A stretch of 56,963 nt of DNA from Lachnospiraceae bacterium (GCA_009774345.1 VSNR01000003.1:1-56963), one strand, 5' to 3'. Positions 41,083 through 50,464 are shown, numbered from the stretch's first letter. Notes: generated by a model from the sequence alone, not told the origin. Program-made: numbers and translations.

Positions 41083-41942
41083 TGGATGATTTGAATGCAA
41101 AAGCTGCTCGTGACAGAAAAATAAGGCATACAGTTGAAATCGTTGTTTTGATCATATTGTTTTTCTGCTTTATATTTCCGTTTATACTGGTGATCATCAA
41201 TGTGTTTAAGGTTAAGGCGGATATCACAACAAACCCATTGTCATTGATCGGGGAACATGGATTCACACTGAAAAATTTCCCGGAAGCAATGGAGAAGATG
41301 AATTTCTGGCGCTCCTTTGGCAACTCTATGATTGTTACAGTCTCTGCAACTGTTCTCACAATTTTGTTTGCTTCCATGACGGCATTTGTGATTGTGCGCA
41401 ATAACTGGAAGGCATGCGGAGCGCTGTTTGGATTGATGATCGCATCTATGGTAATACCGTTTCAGGTTCTTATGATTCCGCTGGTATCCCTGTATGGAGG
41501 TGTTTTAGGAATTTTGAACCACCGTGCGACACTGATCTTCATGCATGTAGGATTTTCGTTGTCCATGGCGACATTTATGTTCCACGGAGCGATACGGACC
41601 AATGTTCCGATTGCGCTGGAGGAGGCAGCCACGATTGACGGATGTACCAAGTGGCAGACTTATTGGAGAATTGTGTTCCCGCTGCTGAAGCCTACGATTG
41701 CAACGGTGGCGATCATTGACGCGATGGCGTTCTGGAATGACTACCTGCTTCCAAGCCTCGTGCTGGGCAGAAAAGAATTGTATACGATACCCATCGCGAC
41801 GCAGATATTCTACGGAACGTATTCTACCGACATTGGCCTTGTCATGGCGGCGCTGCTGCTGGCGATGCTGCCAATCCTGATCCTGTATCTGTTTATGCAG
41901 CGTTACATTGTAGAAGGCGTGACAGCAGGTGCGGTAAAATAG
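41082..41942 (+). CDS. ABC sugar permease, MalG-like (CUT1)
   Basis: 286 residues, six membrane segments (first VEIVVLIILFFCFIFPFILV). EAA loop EEAATIDGCTKWQTYWRIVF (about 183-202). No ATP-binding subunit gene is in the locus, so it presumably uses a shared MsmK/UgpC-type ATPase encoded elsewhere, as is common in Firmicutes. Confidence 0.92.
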   Translation: MDDLNAKAARDRKIRHTVEIVVLIILFFCFIFPFILVIINVFKVKADITTNPLSLIGEHGFTLKNFPEAMEKMNFWRSFGNSMIVTVSATVLTILFASMTAFVIVRNNWKACGALFGLMIASMVIPFQVLMIPLVSLYGGVLGILNHRATLIFMHVGFSLSMATFMFHGAIRTNVPIALEEAATIDGCTKWQTYWRIVFPLLKPTIATVAIIDAMAFWNDYLLPSLVLGRKELYTIPIATQIFYGTYSTDIGLVMAALLLAMLPILILYLFMQRYIVEGVTAGAVK

Positions 41943-41970
41943 GAAATGTTTTCATAATATTGAGTGTGTT

Positions 41971-42010
41971 GAAACCGGGACGACGGCCTGCTGTTCCGGT
42001 TTCATTTTTT
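41971..42010 (+). terminator. terminator between the transporter and GH32 genes
   Basis: GAAACCGG (41971-41978) pairs with CCGGTTTC (41996-42003), followed by ATTTTTT. GH32 expression may depend on read-through or on a weak promoter just downstream (TATACT near 42043). Confidence 0.75.
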
Positions 42011-42061
42011 AAACTTAGAAAGGCTGGATTACGAAATAGTTATACTAGGAGGAGGTATTTT

Positions 42062-43546
42062 ATGACAAGCCAGACACTGCGCGAGGCGCGCAAGTATGAG
42101 GAGACTGTTGAAAAAAGTATTGCGAGGGAGGAACGCCCTGATTTTCATCTGTGCTCGCGGGTTGGGTGGATGAATGACCCGAATGGATTTTCGTATCACA
42201 ATGGAATGTACCATATGTTTTACCAGTATTATCCCTATGAGTCCAAATGGGGACCGATGCACTGGGGACATGCGGTGAGCCGCGATTTGCTCCACTGGGA
42301 ACATCTCCCGGCAGCGCTGGCGCCGGACGAGCCTTACGACAGAGACGGGTGCTTTTCGGGAAGTGCGCTGACGCTTCCCGACGGCAGGCAGTTGCTGATG
42401 TACACCAGTGTTGTCAAGGAGCGTCAGGAAAATGATACGATTCGTGATATCCAGACACAGAGCCTTGCCATTGGAGACGGAATTGACTATGAAAAGTATG
42501 AAAAAAATCCTGTACTTGACGCGGCAGAGCTTCCCGTCGGTGGAAGTAAGTTTGATTTTCGGGACCCGAAAATATGGCGGAATGCGGACGGCACGTACAG
42601 TTGCATTGCGGGAAACTGTCTGGCAGACGGAGACGGGCGGATTCTGCTGTTCACCAGCAAGGATGGTTTTCAATGGAAGTTTCGCAGTATACTGGTGTCC
42701 AATGATCACCGTTTTGGAAAAATGTGGGAGTGTCCTGATTTTTTTATGCTGAATGGAAAGTGGGTGCTGCTTACCAGTCCGCAGGATATGCTGCCAAAGG
42801 GATTTGAGTATCATAATGGCAATGGAACACTCTGTCTCATCGGAACGTTTGATGAGCAGACGGGAACATTTCAGGAGGAGAACAATCAGTCTATTGACTA
42901 CGGGATTGATTTCTATGCACCTCAGACAGTACTGGCACCGGATGGACGCCGTATCATGATAGGCTGGATGCAGAACTGGGATACTTGCACGATGCGGTCA
43001 CCTGATGCGCCGTGGATGGGACAGATGAGCCTGCCAAGAGAACTATCAGTCCATGGCGGCAGACTATACCAGACCCCGGTCAGGGAGATTGATGCGATGC
43101 GGTGCAACAAGGTTGTGCATAAACAGATTTCTTTTACAGACACGATTCGCTTGGAAGGAATCAAAGGGCGGTGTATTGATATGGAACTGACATTGCGGCG
43201 AGGGGATTCGCAGGTGCTTTATCAGAAATTTGCAGTGCGTTTTGCCCAGAATGATACTTATCATACTGCTCTGAGTTTCCGCCCACGGGAGTCTATACTC
43301 AAGATAGACAGGAAATTTTCTGGTTCACGCAGGGCAATCATTCACCAGCGGCGCAGTCTTGTAAACAGTACAGATGGCAGCCTGAAGCTGCGTATTATTC
43401 TGGACTGCTTCAGTGCAGAGGTATTTGTCAATGATGGGGAGCAGGTTTTGACAGCGACGATGTATACAGATCAAACGGCAGATGGAATTTCATTCTTTGC
43501 GGATGGCACCGTAGAGATGGATGTTGTAAAATATGATCTGCTATGA
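42062..43546 (+). CDS. GH32 beta-fructofuranosidase (sucrase type)
   Basis: 494 residues. GH32 motifs: VGWMNDPNGFSYHNG (about residue 36, nucleophile Asp), FSGSALTLPDG (about 98), FDFRDPKIW (about 163, transition-state Asp) and GKMWECPDFFML (about 220, acid/base Glu). A C-terminal beta-sandwich module covers about 345-494. No signal peptide, so it works in the cytoplasm on imported sucrose, sucrose-6-phosphate or fructo-oligosaccharide. ATG 42062 follows AGGAGGAGG. It completes the raffinose/sucrose pathway. Confidence 0.93.
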   Translation: MTSQTLREARKYEETVEKSIAREERPDFHLCSRVGWMNDPNGFSYHNGMYHMFYQYYPYESKWGPMHWGHAVSRDLLHWEHLPAALAPDEPYDRDGCFSGSALTLPDGRQLLMYTSVVKERQENDTIRDIQTQSLAIGDGIDYEKYEKNPVLDAAELPVGGSKFDFRDPKIWRNADGTYSCIAGNCLADGDGRILLFTSKDGFQWKFRSILVSNDHRFGKMWECPDFFMLNGKWVLLTSPQDMLPKGFEYHNGNGTLCLIGTFDEQTGTFQEENNQSIDYGIDFYAPQTVLAPDGRRIMIGWMQNWDTCTMRSPDAPWMGQMSLPRELSVHGGRLYQTPVREIDAMRCNKVVHKQISFTDTIRLEGIKGRCIDMELTLRRGDSQVLYQKFAVRFAQNDTYHTALSFRPRESILKIDRKFSGSRRAIIHQRRSLVNSTDGSLKLRIILDCFSAEVFVNDGEQVLTATMYTDQTADGISFFADGTVEMDVVKYDLL

Positions 43547-43631
43547 ACAGGAGACGTATAAGAATGAAAAACAATCCGCCTGTAGATACTAAGGAAGATT
43601 GAGAAGACTTAAAAAGGAGAATACCCCCGCA

Positions 43632-44213
43632 ATGGCAAAGCTATATTTTAATTATGGTACAATGAACAGCTCTAAGACTGCCAATGCACTGATGACTCAT
43701 TTCAATTATCATGAGGCAGGGCAGCGTGCACTTTTGTGCAAGTCAGAAACAGACACGCGCGATGGTGCGCGGGTGGTTCAGTCAAGAATTGGGCTGAGAC
43801 AGGAGTGCATTCTGCTCTGTGAACTGATGGAAATGCCGGCGGAGGAAATCAAAACGTATCACTGTATTATCGTAGATGAAGTGCAGTTTGCCACCATAGA
43901 GCAGATTGATTTCCTCTCAGACATCGTGGATTTCATGGATGTGCCAGTTGTGTGTTACGGACTCCGCACAGATTTTCAAAACCACCTTTTCCCGGGGAGT
44001 GCGCGGCTGATTGCCATTGCGGACACCATCAGGGAAATCAAGACTGTCTGCTGGTGTGGCAAAAAGGCGACCTGCAATGCGCGTGTTTATCAAAATAGCA
44101 TCGTGCGCAGCGGGGAGCAGGTTCAGCTCGGCGATAATGACAGCTATGTGGCGCTTTGCAGGAAACATTTTAAACTTGGCATGCTGCGTCCTGAAACTGT
44201 TTCCGGCTCATGA
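43632..44213 (+). CDS. tdk: thymidine kinase
   Basis: 193 residues. Type II thymidine kinase: P-loop YGTMNSSKTANAL (residues 8-20), VDEVQFAT (about 81, Walker B), zinc site CWCGKKATCNAR with a later Cys (LCRKH), and the lasso segment RVYQNSIVRSGEQVQLG. It phosphorylates thymidine in the salvage pathway. AAGGAG is rather far (13 bases) from ATG 43632. Its 3' end overlaps the convergent CYTH gene by 44 bases. Confidence 0.94.
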   Translation: MAKLYFNYGTMNSSKTANALMTHFNYHEAGQRALLCKSETDTRDGARVVQSRIGLRQECILLCELMEMPAEEIKTYHCIIVDEVQFATIEQIDFLSDIVDFMDVPVVCYGLRTDFQNHLFPGSARLIAIADTIREIKTVCWCGKKATCNARVYQNSIVRSGEQVQLGDNDSYVALCRKHFKLGMLRPETVSGS

Positions 44214-44700
44214 CAGAGTTGTGGTATTCAGGATTGTCTGTGACCTCCTTGTCAAACCACGCAGGCGGGATAAAAGCCTCTGCCATCTCAATATTTGGAA
44301 ACTCGACCTCTGCCATGACAAGCGGCGCAAAAGGCGGCGCAAAGACATCGAGCTCGATGCAGAGCGCAGGCGCTGCTGTGGGGGTATAGCCGTTTAGAAA
44401 CTGCGGATTTTCGATGGGAAGGACATATCGTTTCTTGGAGATAATGTTCCCGTCTGCTTTGGTGAGCAGGTGGCGGTATGACGCCTCATCGAGCGGGAGA
44501 TTGTATTCCTCGCGCGCCATCAGCCCGCTGCCCTTGTATGTCAGATAATATGTGTCATTGGACTTGCGGACGCGCACGACGGGGGCGGTATTTAAGTACG
44601 CCTGTTCGATGATTTTGCAGGGATAGCTTTCGAGGTTTTCGGGCAGTTCTTTGATCGTGTATTTCTTTTCTATTTCCATGTTTTTTTCCATGTTTTTCAT
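44170..44700 (-). CDS. CYTH domain protein (triphosphate tunnel metalloenzyme type)
   Basis: 176 residues. N-terminal ExExK signature MEIEKKY (residues 8-14), then EQAYLNTAPVVRVRKSNDTY, YLTYKGSGLMAREEYNLPLD, KKRYVLP, and IELDVFAPPFAPLVMAEVEF near the end, giving the acidic and basic residues of a triphosphate tunnel. Likely hydrolyses inorganic tri/polyphosphate or a nucleotide; exact substrate unknown. AAGGAG lies ten bases before the start. Confidence 0.88.
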   Translation of the reverse strand: MKNMEKNMEIEKKYTIKELPENLESYPCKIIEQAYLNTAPVVRVRKSNDTYYLTYKGSGLMAREEYNLPLDEASYRHLLTKADGNIISKKRYVLPIENPQFLNGYTPTAAPALCIELDVFAPPFAPLVMAEVEFPNIEMAEAFIPPAWFDKEVTDNPEYHNSVMSRKQFQDAACQV

Positions 44701-44814
44701 ATTCGTGGAGCTCCTTATTTTTTGGTGTATCTATATTTTTTATATCGTTCTGCTATACTCGGTTAATAAATATCATTGTAACGTATCTGTCTCTTCAATA
44801 CAATACTTTTCCTG

Positions 44815-45033
44815 TTAATCCTTAAACTTCACAATATCATTTGGCGTGCAGTTCATTGCACGACATAACTTTTCAAATAAGGATAAAACTCCCTGCATGA
44901 AACGCAAGGCAGTTTTGCCGTAAATAGTATACTGACGACAGATGAAATCTGCTGTCAGTATCGCGCCAGCCGTAGCCGCGAAGCGGCATATTTCCTTATG
45001 CGGCTGTGTGCATAACCTTATACTGGTGGTCAC
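44815..45033 (-). pseudogene. open frame carrying a remnant of an XRE regulator C-terminus
   Basis: The last ~25 codons (FEKLCRAMNCTPNDIVKFKD) match the typical C-terminal end of a short Cro/CI-type regulator. The upstream part of the frame is made of hairpin sequence and does not look like a protein. No ribosome site. Interpreted as a 5'-truncated regulator gene. Confidence 0.5.
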
Positions 45034-45054
45034 TCTTTTCGACCGCCAGTATAA
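44929..45054. repeat. cluster of three palindromes
   Basis: ATACTGACGACAGAT / ATCTGCTGTCAGTAT (44929-44961), GCCGC-GAA-GCGGC (44975-44987) and TTATACTGG-T-GGTC / GACC-G-CCAGTATAA (45018-45054) follow each other. The outer two share the CAGTAT / ATACTG ends. The last one is translated as the final codons of the membrane-protein gene, so the cluster may have been inserted there. Confidence 0.65.
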
Positions 45055-45598
45055 CGTGAGCAGTGATATGATTCCCCATATTGGGCGTCATGGCAGCGTA
45101 GGCGGCATCTGCGATAAAGACCAGCAGAAACACAATACATAACGTCATACGCAGTCCGATGGTCATACGGTGGTAAAGTTTGTTGAAAACAGGCTGGAAT
45201 ACGCAGATCAGCAGGGCGCCGCCTAGGCCAAAGCCAATGCTGCTTGCAAGGCAGATGTGCCCGTCAAGATTACCGATGTGCCCGCTGTAATCCCACCAGC
45301 GGATACCCCACTTTCGCTCGAGCCAGACACCCGTCCCGTATTCCAGCGCCGAGCACACGATACCAGAGCACACAAAAACCACGACAGGATGCCGCCGCAG
45401 TCTGTGAAACATTAGAATCAGGAGCACACAGCCCACGCCATAGATTGGCAGATAGGGTCCGCGGTAGACACCCCGATTGACAAACGTGTGGTCTGTGATG
45501 AGGTAGAGCAGGACTTCCCAGAGCCAGCCGGCAAATGCAGTTGTGAAAAAAAGCAGTGCATAGTAGTCAAATGGATGGATGTTCATTTTCTTTTTCAT
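44996..45598 (-). CDS. CmpB-like integral membrane protein (putative ABC-transporter type IV)
   Basis: 200 residues with about five membrane segments (YYALLFFTTAFAGWLWEVLL; IYGVGCVLLILMFH; VVVFVCSGIVCSALEYGTGV; IGFGLGGALLICVFQPVF; LCIVFLLVFIADAAYAAM) and the family segment FVNRGVYRGPYLPIYG, WDYSGHIGNLDGHICL. Function not established. The last 15 residues (ILAVEKSDHQYK ...) are encoded by a palindrome, so the original C-terminus may have been altered. Confidence 0.8.
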   Translation of the reverse strand: MKKKMNIHPFDYYALLFFTTAFAGWLWEVLLYLITDHTFVNRGVYRGPYLPIYGVGCVLLILMFHRLRRHPVVVFVCSGIVCSALEYGTGVWLERKWGIRWWDYSGHIGNLDGHICLASSIGFGLGGALLICVFQPVFNKLYHRMTIGLRMTLCIVFLLVFIADAAYAAMTPNMGNHITAHVILAVEKSDHQYKVMHTAA

Positions 45599-45732
45599 AA
45601 TGTGATAGTATTTGTGAAATTTGTGGTGTTATTCACAAAGGACAACTTCCTTTTTTATCTAATTTGTGATATATTGGAAACTGTAAAGTGATACGAACAA
45701 TATGGGAACAAGAAAATATGGAGGAATACGAG

Positions 45733-47235
45733 ATGGCTGATTTGATGAAACTACAAAACGGAAGTGATATACGCGGGATTGCGTGTGAGGGCGTTGCAGG
45801 GGAGGCTGTGAATCTGACCGGGGAGGCGGGAAACCTGATTGGCGGCGGATTTGTCAGATGGCTTGCGGACAAAAAGGGCAAGAGTCCAGATGCGCTCCGC
45901 ATTGGCATTGGACATGATTCGAGGATTACGGCGGACAGCCTGTTTGCGGCAGCGGCAAAGGGAATCGTGGCAGCCGGGGCAAAAGTGTATGACTGCGGGC
46001 TTGTCTCTACCCCCTCAATGTTCATGACGACAGTGTTTGAGGAGTTTGCGTTTGACGGGGCGATTATGATTACCGCAAGCCATCTGCCATTTAACCGAAA
46101 CGGCTATAAATTTTTTGACAGGGACGGCGGCTTAGAGCATGATGACATCACCAAGATTCTTGAGACGGCATCCGGGCTTACAGAAGTGGATGCAGATTTG
46201 TCCGGTGTGGAAAAAGTTGACTCTATTTCTGTATATTGTAGATTTTTGCAGGAGAAGATAAAGAAGAGCATCAATGCAGTATCGTATGACAAACCGCTTG
46301 CGGGGCTGCATATCGTTGTGGATACAGGAAACGGCGCCGGCGGCTTTTTTGTGGAAAAGGTGTTGAATCCGCTGGGGGCAGACACCTCAGGCAGCCAGTT
46401 TCTGGAGCCGGACGGACATTTTCCAAATCATATACCGAATCCTGAAAATAAGCAGGCAATGGAGGCAATCCGTCAGGCGGTGCTTACAAACAAGGCAGAT
46501 CTTGGCATTATCTTTGACACCGATGTGGACAGGATGTCGGCAGTGCTGCCAAACGGCGACGAGGTAAACCGCGATGCGATTATTGCGATGATGACAGCGA
46601 TTATCGCAGAGGATTACCCCGGCGGAACGATCGTGACGGATTCTGTGACCAGCGACAGGCTGACGCGGTTTATAGAAGGCATCGGCATGAAGCATCACCG
46701 ATATATGAGAGGATATAAGAATGTCATCAATGAGTCTATCCGTCTGAATCAGGCGGGCGTTGTGTCGCCGCTTGCTATCGAGACATCGGGACACGGGGCG
46801 CTCAGCGAGAATTATTTCCTCGACGACGGTGCTTATATGGCAGTGAAGCTCTTGATCGCGCTGGCAAAGGCTGCAAAGGAGAACAAGGCGCTCGCTTCCT
46901 TTATCGAGAAGCTTGAGAAGGGCTTTGAGGAGAGGGAGTACCGTTTCAAGATACAGGGCGATGATTTTAAGGCATATGGCAGGGAAGCACTGAATACTTT
47001 TGAGGAGAGGGCAAAGGAGAGAGGATATCAGATTGCGCCGAATTCCTACGAGGGCATCCGCATCACCTTTGATACGGAGGAGGTGAAAGGCTGGCTGCTG
47101 CTGCGCATGTCGCTGCACGATCCCCAGATGCCGCTCAATATCGAGGGCGTTCGCGCCGGAGACTGCGACAGGCTCTTTGAGATTGTGCTGGAACTTCTCG
47201 ATGGTTATGACAGGCTGGTGATTCCTGCGAAATAA
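45733..47235 (+). CDS. phosphohexomutase (phosphomannomutase/phosphoglucomutase family)
   Basis: 500 residues, full-length alpha-D-phosphohexomutase. Motifs: NGSDIRGIA at the start, MITASHLPFNRNGYKFF (about 113, phosphoserine loop), IIFDTDVDRMSAV (about 257, metal site DxDxD), ETSGHGALSE (about 350, sugar-binding loop), and a C-terminal NSYEGIRITF phosphate loop. It interconverts hexose-1- and -6-phosphates for cell-wall sugars. Start 45733 follows GGAGG by eight bases; an in-frame ATG at 45718 is weaker. Confidence 0.9.
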   Translation: MADLMKLQNGSDIRGIACEGVAGEAVNLTGEAGNLIGGGFVRWLADKKGKSPDALRIGIGHDSRITADSLFAAAAKGIVAAGAKVYDCGLVSTPSMFMTTVFEEFAFDGAIMITASHLPFNRNGYKFFDRDGGLEHDDITKILETASGLTEVDADLSGVEKVDSISVYCRFLQEKIKKSINAVSYDKPLAGLHIVVDTGNGAGGFFVEKVLNPLGADTSGSQFLEPDGHFPNHIPNPENKQAMEAIRQAVLTNKADLGIIFDTDVDRMSAVLPNGDEVNRDAIIAMMTAIIAEDYPGGTIVTDSVTSDRLTRFIEGIGMKHHRYMRGYKNVINESIRLNQAGVVSPLAIETSGHGALSENYFLDDGAYMAVKLLIALAKAAKENKALASFIEKLEKGFEEREYRFKIQGDDFKAYGREALNTFEERAKERGYQIAPNSYEGIRITFDTEEVKGWLLLRMSLHDPQMPLNIEGVRAGDCDRLFEIVLELLDGYDRLVIPAK

Positions 47236-47250
47236 ATGAAGGAGACTGGA

Positions 47251-47808
47251 ATGAGAATAGGAATGGGATATGATGTGCACCGTCTGGTGCCAGACAGGGC
47301 GCTTGTCATGGGCGGTGTGACGATACCATACAAACTGGGACTTTTGGGACATTCGGATGCGGATGTACTGCTGCATGCGGTCGCGGATGCGCTGCTGGGC
47401 GCGGCAGCGCTCGGGGATATCGGAAAGCATTTTCCAGATACAGACCCGGCTTACAAGGGCATTTCGAGCATGGTACTGCTTGAGAAGGTCGGGAAACTGT
47501 TAGAGGAAAACATGTTTTATATCGAAAATATCGATGCGACGATCATCGCACAGGCGCCAAAGATGCGTCCCTATATTGACCAGATGCGCGAAAATATCGC
47601 TGGGGCGCTGGGCATCTGTATTGAACAGGTCAGTGTGAAGGCGACCACAGAGGAGGGGCTGGGTTTTACAGGAGAGGAAAAAGGCATCTCTGCTCAGGCA
47701 GTGTGTATGCTTACAAGTCCGAGGGAGATGGCGACGATGGAGGCATCTACAGAAGTGTCTGCGCGTTCCTGTGAGGACTGTCCGGGATGCAGTGCTGTAA
47801 AACACTGA
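47251..47808 (+). CDS. ispF: 2-C-methyl-D-erythritol 2,4-cyclodiphosphate synthase
   Basis: 185 residues. Zinc ligands Asp8, His10 (GYDVH) and His42, HSDADVLLHAVADALLGAAA, DIGKHFPDTDP, and the end motif TTEEGLGFTGEEKGISAQAV are all present. It forms the cyclodiphosphate in the MEP isoprenoid pathway. The normal protein ends near residue 157; here about 28 residues follow, ending SCEDCPGCSAVKH with three Cys. GGAG lies in the short gap after the mutase gene. Confidence 0.95.
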   Translation: MRIGMGYDVHRLVPDRALVMGGVTIPYKLGLLGHSDADVLLHAVADALLGAAALGDIGKHFPDTDPAYKGISSMVLLEKVGKLLEENMFYIENIDATIIAQAPKMRPYIDQMRENIAGALGICIEQVSVKATTEEGLGFTGEEKGISAQAVCMLTSPREMATMEASTEVSARSCEDCPGCSAVKH

Positions 47809-47825
47809 TATGAAAAGAGGTACAG

Positions 47826-48971
47826 TTGGCGTTGAGGATAGATCAGATAATCGGAGAACGGGAAGTCAGGCGGGCGGTGATTGGCAGGATTGAGACGGCA
47901 TATGACATCGAGATCCTGCAATCAGATCATGACAAGCGCGTCGTGTTTGAGATTCAGAAGGATGAAGTACAATCCATGTTGCAGCTCACGCCCTGTATCG
48001 CTGCGATGCGCAGGAATCCGCCAGTCACGGGAGGAGGACGCCTGCCGTGTATGGCGGATATTGAGCGTGTTGGGATGGACTGTATCAGTGCGGCAACCAC
48101 ACAGGAAGCGTACCGCAGGAAGGGGCTTATGAGACGGCTGCTGTCAGGTGCGCTTGATTACCAGAATCAGATGCGGGTGCCGCTCTGCCTTGTGGAGATG
48201 GGCAAAACTGCGTTTGCAGCAGATTTTTTCAGCCATTTCGGATTTCATTATATTTATGACCGGCCGCGCTATGAATTAAATACGGAGCGGATTACGGTGG
48301 AAATGTTACGGCGTGCAGCAGGGGGCGAATCCGTCGTGCTGGAGGAGCCCAGTGTAACGCTCGAGGTGGTCAGACCAAAAGATCTGCTCTCGCTGGCACA
48401 TTTCGTCAATGCAAAGCTCTGTAGAAATTATGGGCTGTTTGTGATTCGGAGTGCGGCGTATTATGAAAGTTTCCAGCAGGAGCTGCAACATAACGGCGGA
48501 TATTTGTTTCAGATTGTGAAGGATGGGGTGCGAAGAGGCTGTTTTGCATGCAGCAGCGCATCCATCCCCGGCATTCAGGAGGTGATTTTTGAGGAGGATA
48601 CCGACCGTGAGCGATATTTCTGTGTGAGGGAACACAAGCGGCCGGCAGTCATGGCAAGAATCACCAATATGGCTGAAATGCTGGGGCATATCGCTGGAAA
48701 TGGTAAGATCACGATCGCTATCCGCATTACGGACCCCGTAATTGCAGAGAATGACGGGCTGTTTCGGTGGTATATTGATGTGAACGGCAGCTACATGGAG
48801 CGCGTGGAACAGTCTGATGACGGGCAGGATTCCTCCATGCGCCCGGAGGTGACGGCGACGATCGGTGAATTTACAGCATTTATTTTCGAGTATATCCAGT
48901 TGAAACGAAATGTGAAATTTGATAGTATATATCTGTCTGGTCCTATTTGGATGAATGATCGGTATAAATAA
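47826..48971 (+). CDS. GNAT family acetyltransferase, Eis-like with SCP2-type C-terminus
   Basis: 381 residues from a TTG that follows AAGAGGT. GNAT core ISAATTQEAYRRKGLMRRLL (about 93-112, acetyl-CoA pyrophosphate loop) and FFSHFGFHYIYDRPRY. The second half (about 170-381) includes a diverged GNAT repeat and a sterol-carrier-like domain, the Eis arrangement. Substrate unknown. It lies between ispF and deoD, transcribed rightward. Confidence 0.82.
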   Translation: MALRIDQIIGEREVRRAVIGRIETAYDIEILQSDHDKRVVFEIQKDEVQSMLQLTPCIAAMRRNPPVTGGGRLPCMADIERVGMDCISAATTQEAYRRKGLMRRLLSGALDYQNQMRVPLCLVEMGKTAFAADFFSHFGFHYIYDRPRYELNTERITVEMLRRAAGGESVVLEEPSVTLEVVRPKDLLSLAHFVNAKLCRNYGLFVIRSAAYYESFQQELQHNGGYLFQIVKDGVRRGCFACSSASIPGIQEVIFEEDTDRERYFCVREHKRPAVMARITNMAEMLGHIAGNGKITIAIRITDPVIAENDGLFRWYIDVNGSYMERVEQSDDGQDSSMRPEVTATIGEFTAFIFEYIQLKRNVKFDSIYLSGPIWMNDRYK

Positions 48972-48984
48972 GGAGGGAACGCAT

Positions 48985-49707
48985 ATGTCACTTGTAACAA
49001 CACCGCATATCAATGCGGACAAAGATGCTTTTGCCAAGACTGTACTGATGCCGGGAGATCCGCTGCGGTCGAAGTTTATCGCAGAAAATTTTCTCGAGAA
49101 TGCAGTTCTGGTCAACAATATCAGAGGCATACAGGGATACACGGGGACTTACAAAGGCACGCGGGTCAGCGTGATGGCAAGCGGTATGGGAATGCCGACG
49201 ATCGGTATTTATTCCTATGAGCTGTTCCACTTTTTTGACGTGGAGAACATTATGCGCATTGGCTCGACGGGTGCGATGCAGGAGCATGTGAAAGTGCGTG
49301 ATATCGTGTTTGGCATGGGCGCCTGCACCAATTCAAACTATGCAAACCAGTACCAGCTTGGCGGTACCTTTGCCCCGATTGCAAGCTATGGACTGTTAAA
49401 GGAAGCGATCGCGCAGGCAGAGCAGCTTGGCGCGCGCTATCATGTGGGCAATATCCTGTCATCGGATACCTTTTATGATGACAACAAAGCAGCCAATGAG
49501 GGCTGGCAGAAGATGGGGGTTCTCTGTGTGGAGATGGAGGCGGCTGCACTGTACATGAATGCAGCGCGGTGCGGGAAAAATGCGCTTGCCATGTTCACTG
49601 TCTCCGACAGTCTTGTGACAGGCGAGGCGACCACCGCCGAGGAGCGCCAGAACTCGTTTACACAGATGATGGAAATCGCACTGAACACCGCAGTGCATTC
49701 TGAATAA
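48985..49707 (+). CDS. deoD: purine nucleoside phosphorylase, DeoD type
   Basis: 240 residues. VLMPGDPLRSKFIAENFLEN, SVMASGMGMPTIGIYSYELF, ENIMRIGSTGAMQEHVKVRD, VLCVEMEAAALYMNAA and FTVSDSLVTGEATTAEERQ are the family's phosphate, ribose and base-site segments (Asp in SDSL). It splits purine nucleosides with phosphate. AGGAGG lies upstream. Confidence 0.95.
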   Translation: MSLVTTPHINADKDAFAKTVLMPGDPLRSKFIAENFLENAVLVNNIRGIQGYTGTYKGTRVSVMASGMGMPTIGIYSYELFHFFDVENIMRIGSTGAMQEHVKVRDIVFGMGACTNSNYANQYQLGGTFAPIASYGLLKEAIAQAEQLGARYHVGNILSSDTFYDDNKAANEGWQKMGVLCVEMEAAALYMNAARCGKNALAMFTVSDSLVTGEATTAEERQNSFTQMMEIALNTAVHSE

Positions 49708-49751
49708 TATAGTATAAAAAGACATACAGACAGGCGAGGCGGAGGCACAAA

Positions 49752-50435
49752 ATGGGATTTATAAAAAACGTGAGAAATGAAATCAGGGTCATCAGGGAGC
49801 GCGACCCGGCGATCCATTCCAATATGGAAGTGTTTTTGTACCCCAGTTTTAAGGTAATGCTGCATTACAGGGTGGCACATAAGCTGTACAAGAACGGACA
49901 CTATTTCCTTGCAAGGTGGATTTCCCAGCGCGCGGTCAGAAAAACCGGCATCGAGATTCATCCCGGTGCGCAGATTGGTGAAAACTTTTTTATAGATCAT
50001 GGGAATGGTGTCATCATTGGTGAGACTGCGGTCGTCGGCAACAATGTGACGCTCTATCAGGGGGTTACGCTGGGCGGTACAGGCAAAGAACACGGGAAGC
50101 GCCACCCGACGGTCGGCGACAATGTGATGATCAGCGCCGGCGCCAAGATTATAGGCTCTTTTCGGATTGGTGAAAATTCCAAGATCGGGGCAGGCAGTGT
50201 CGTGATTGAGGAGGTACCGCCAAACTGTACGGTGGTGGGTGTGCCCGGACGAATCGTGCGGCGCAATAACCAGCGTCTGTGCCGGGAGGAAATGAACCAA
50301 GTGGACCTTCCCGACCCTGTAAATGAGGATATCAGGGGCTTGCAGCGCGCAAACAGTGAGATGACCAACCGGATTCTGGAATTAGAACGTCAGATAAAAC
50401 AGCTTCAAAAGGGGCTGGACAAAGAAAATACATAG
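49752..50435 (+). CDS. cysE: serine O-acetyltransferase
   Basis: 227 residues. Short N-terminal helical part, then a left-handed beta-helix of hexapeptide repeats (TGIEIHPGAQIGENFFIDHG, VIIGETAVVGNNVTLYQGVT, LGGTGKEHGKRHPTVGDNVM, GAKIIGSFRIGENSKIGAGS). The catalytic His of IDHG and the lysine/His loop are present. It makes O-acetylserine for cysteine. The C-terminal tail is a coiled coil (RILELERQIKQLQKG). Followed by cysS, a logical neighbour. Confidence 0.94.
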   Translation: MGFIKNVRNEIRVIRERDPAIHSNMEVFLYPSFKVMLHYRVAHKLYKNGHYFLARWISQRAVRKTGIEIHPGAQIGENFFIDHGNGVIIGETAVVGNNVTLYQGVTLGGTGKEHGKRHPTVGDNVMISAGAKIIGSFRIGENSKIGAGSVVIEEVPPNCTVVGVPGRIVRRNNQRLCREEMNQVDLPDPVNEDIRGLQRANSEMTNRILELERQIKQLQKGLDKENT

Positions 50436-50464
50436 TAATCGGCTTTTGGAGGGTTTGAGAGAAG

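Noticed and set aside
43564..43602. 12-codon frame after the GH32 gene (MKNNPPVDTKED)
   Set aside because: Too short, with no terminator or conserved feature; probably chance.
46387..47430. 347-codon minus-strand frame over the phosphohexomutase and ispF genes
   Set aside because: Both plus-strand genes have full conserved motifs; the antisense product has none.
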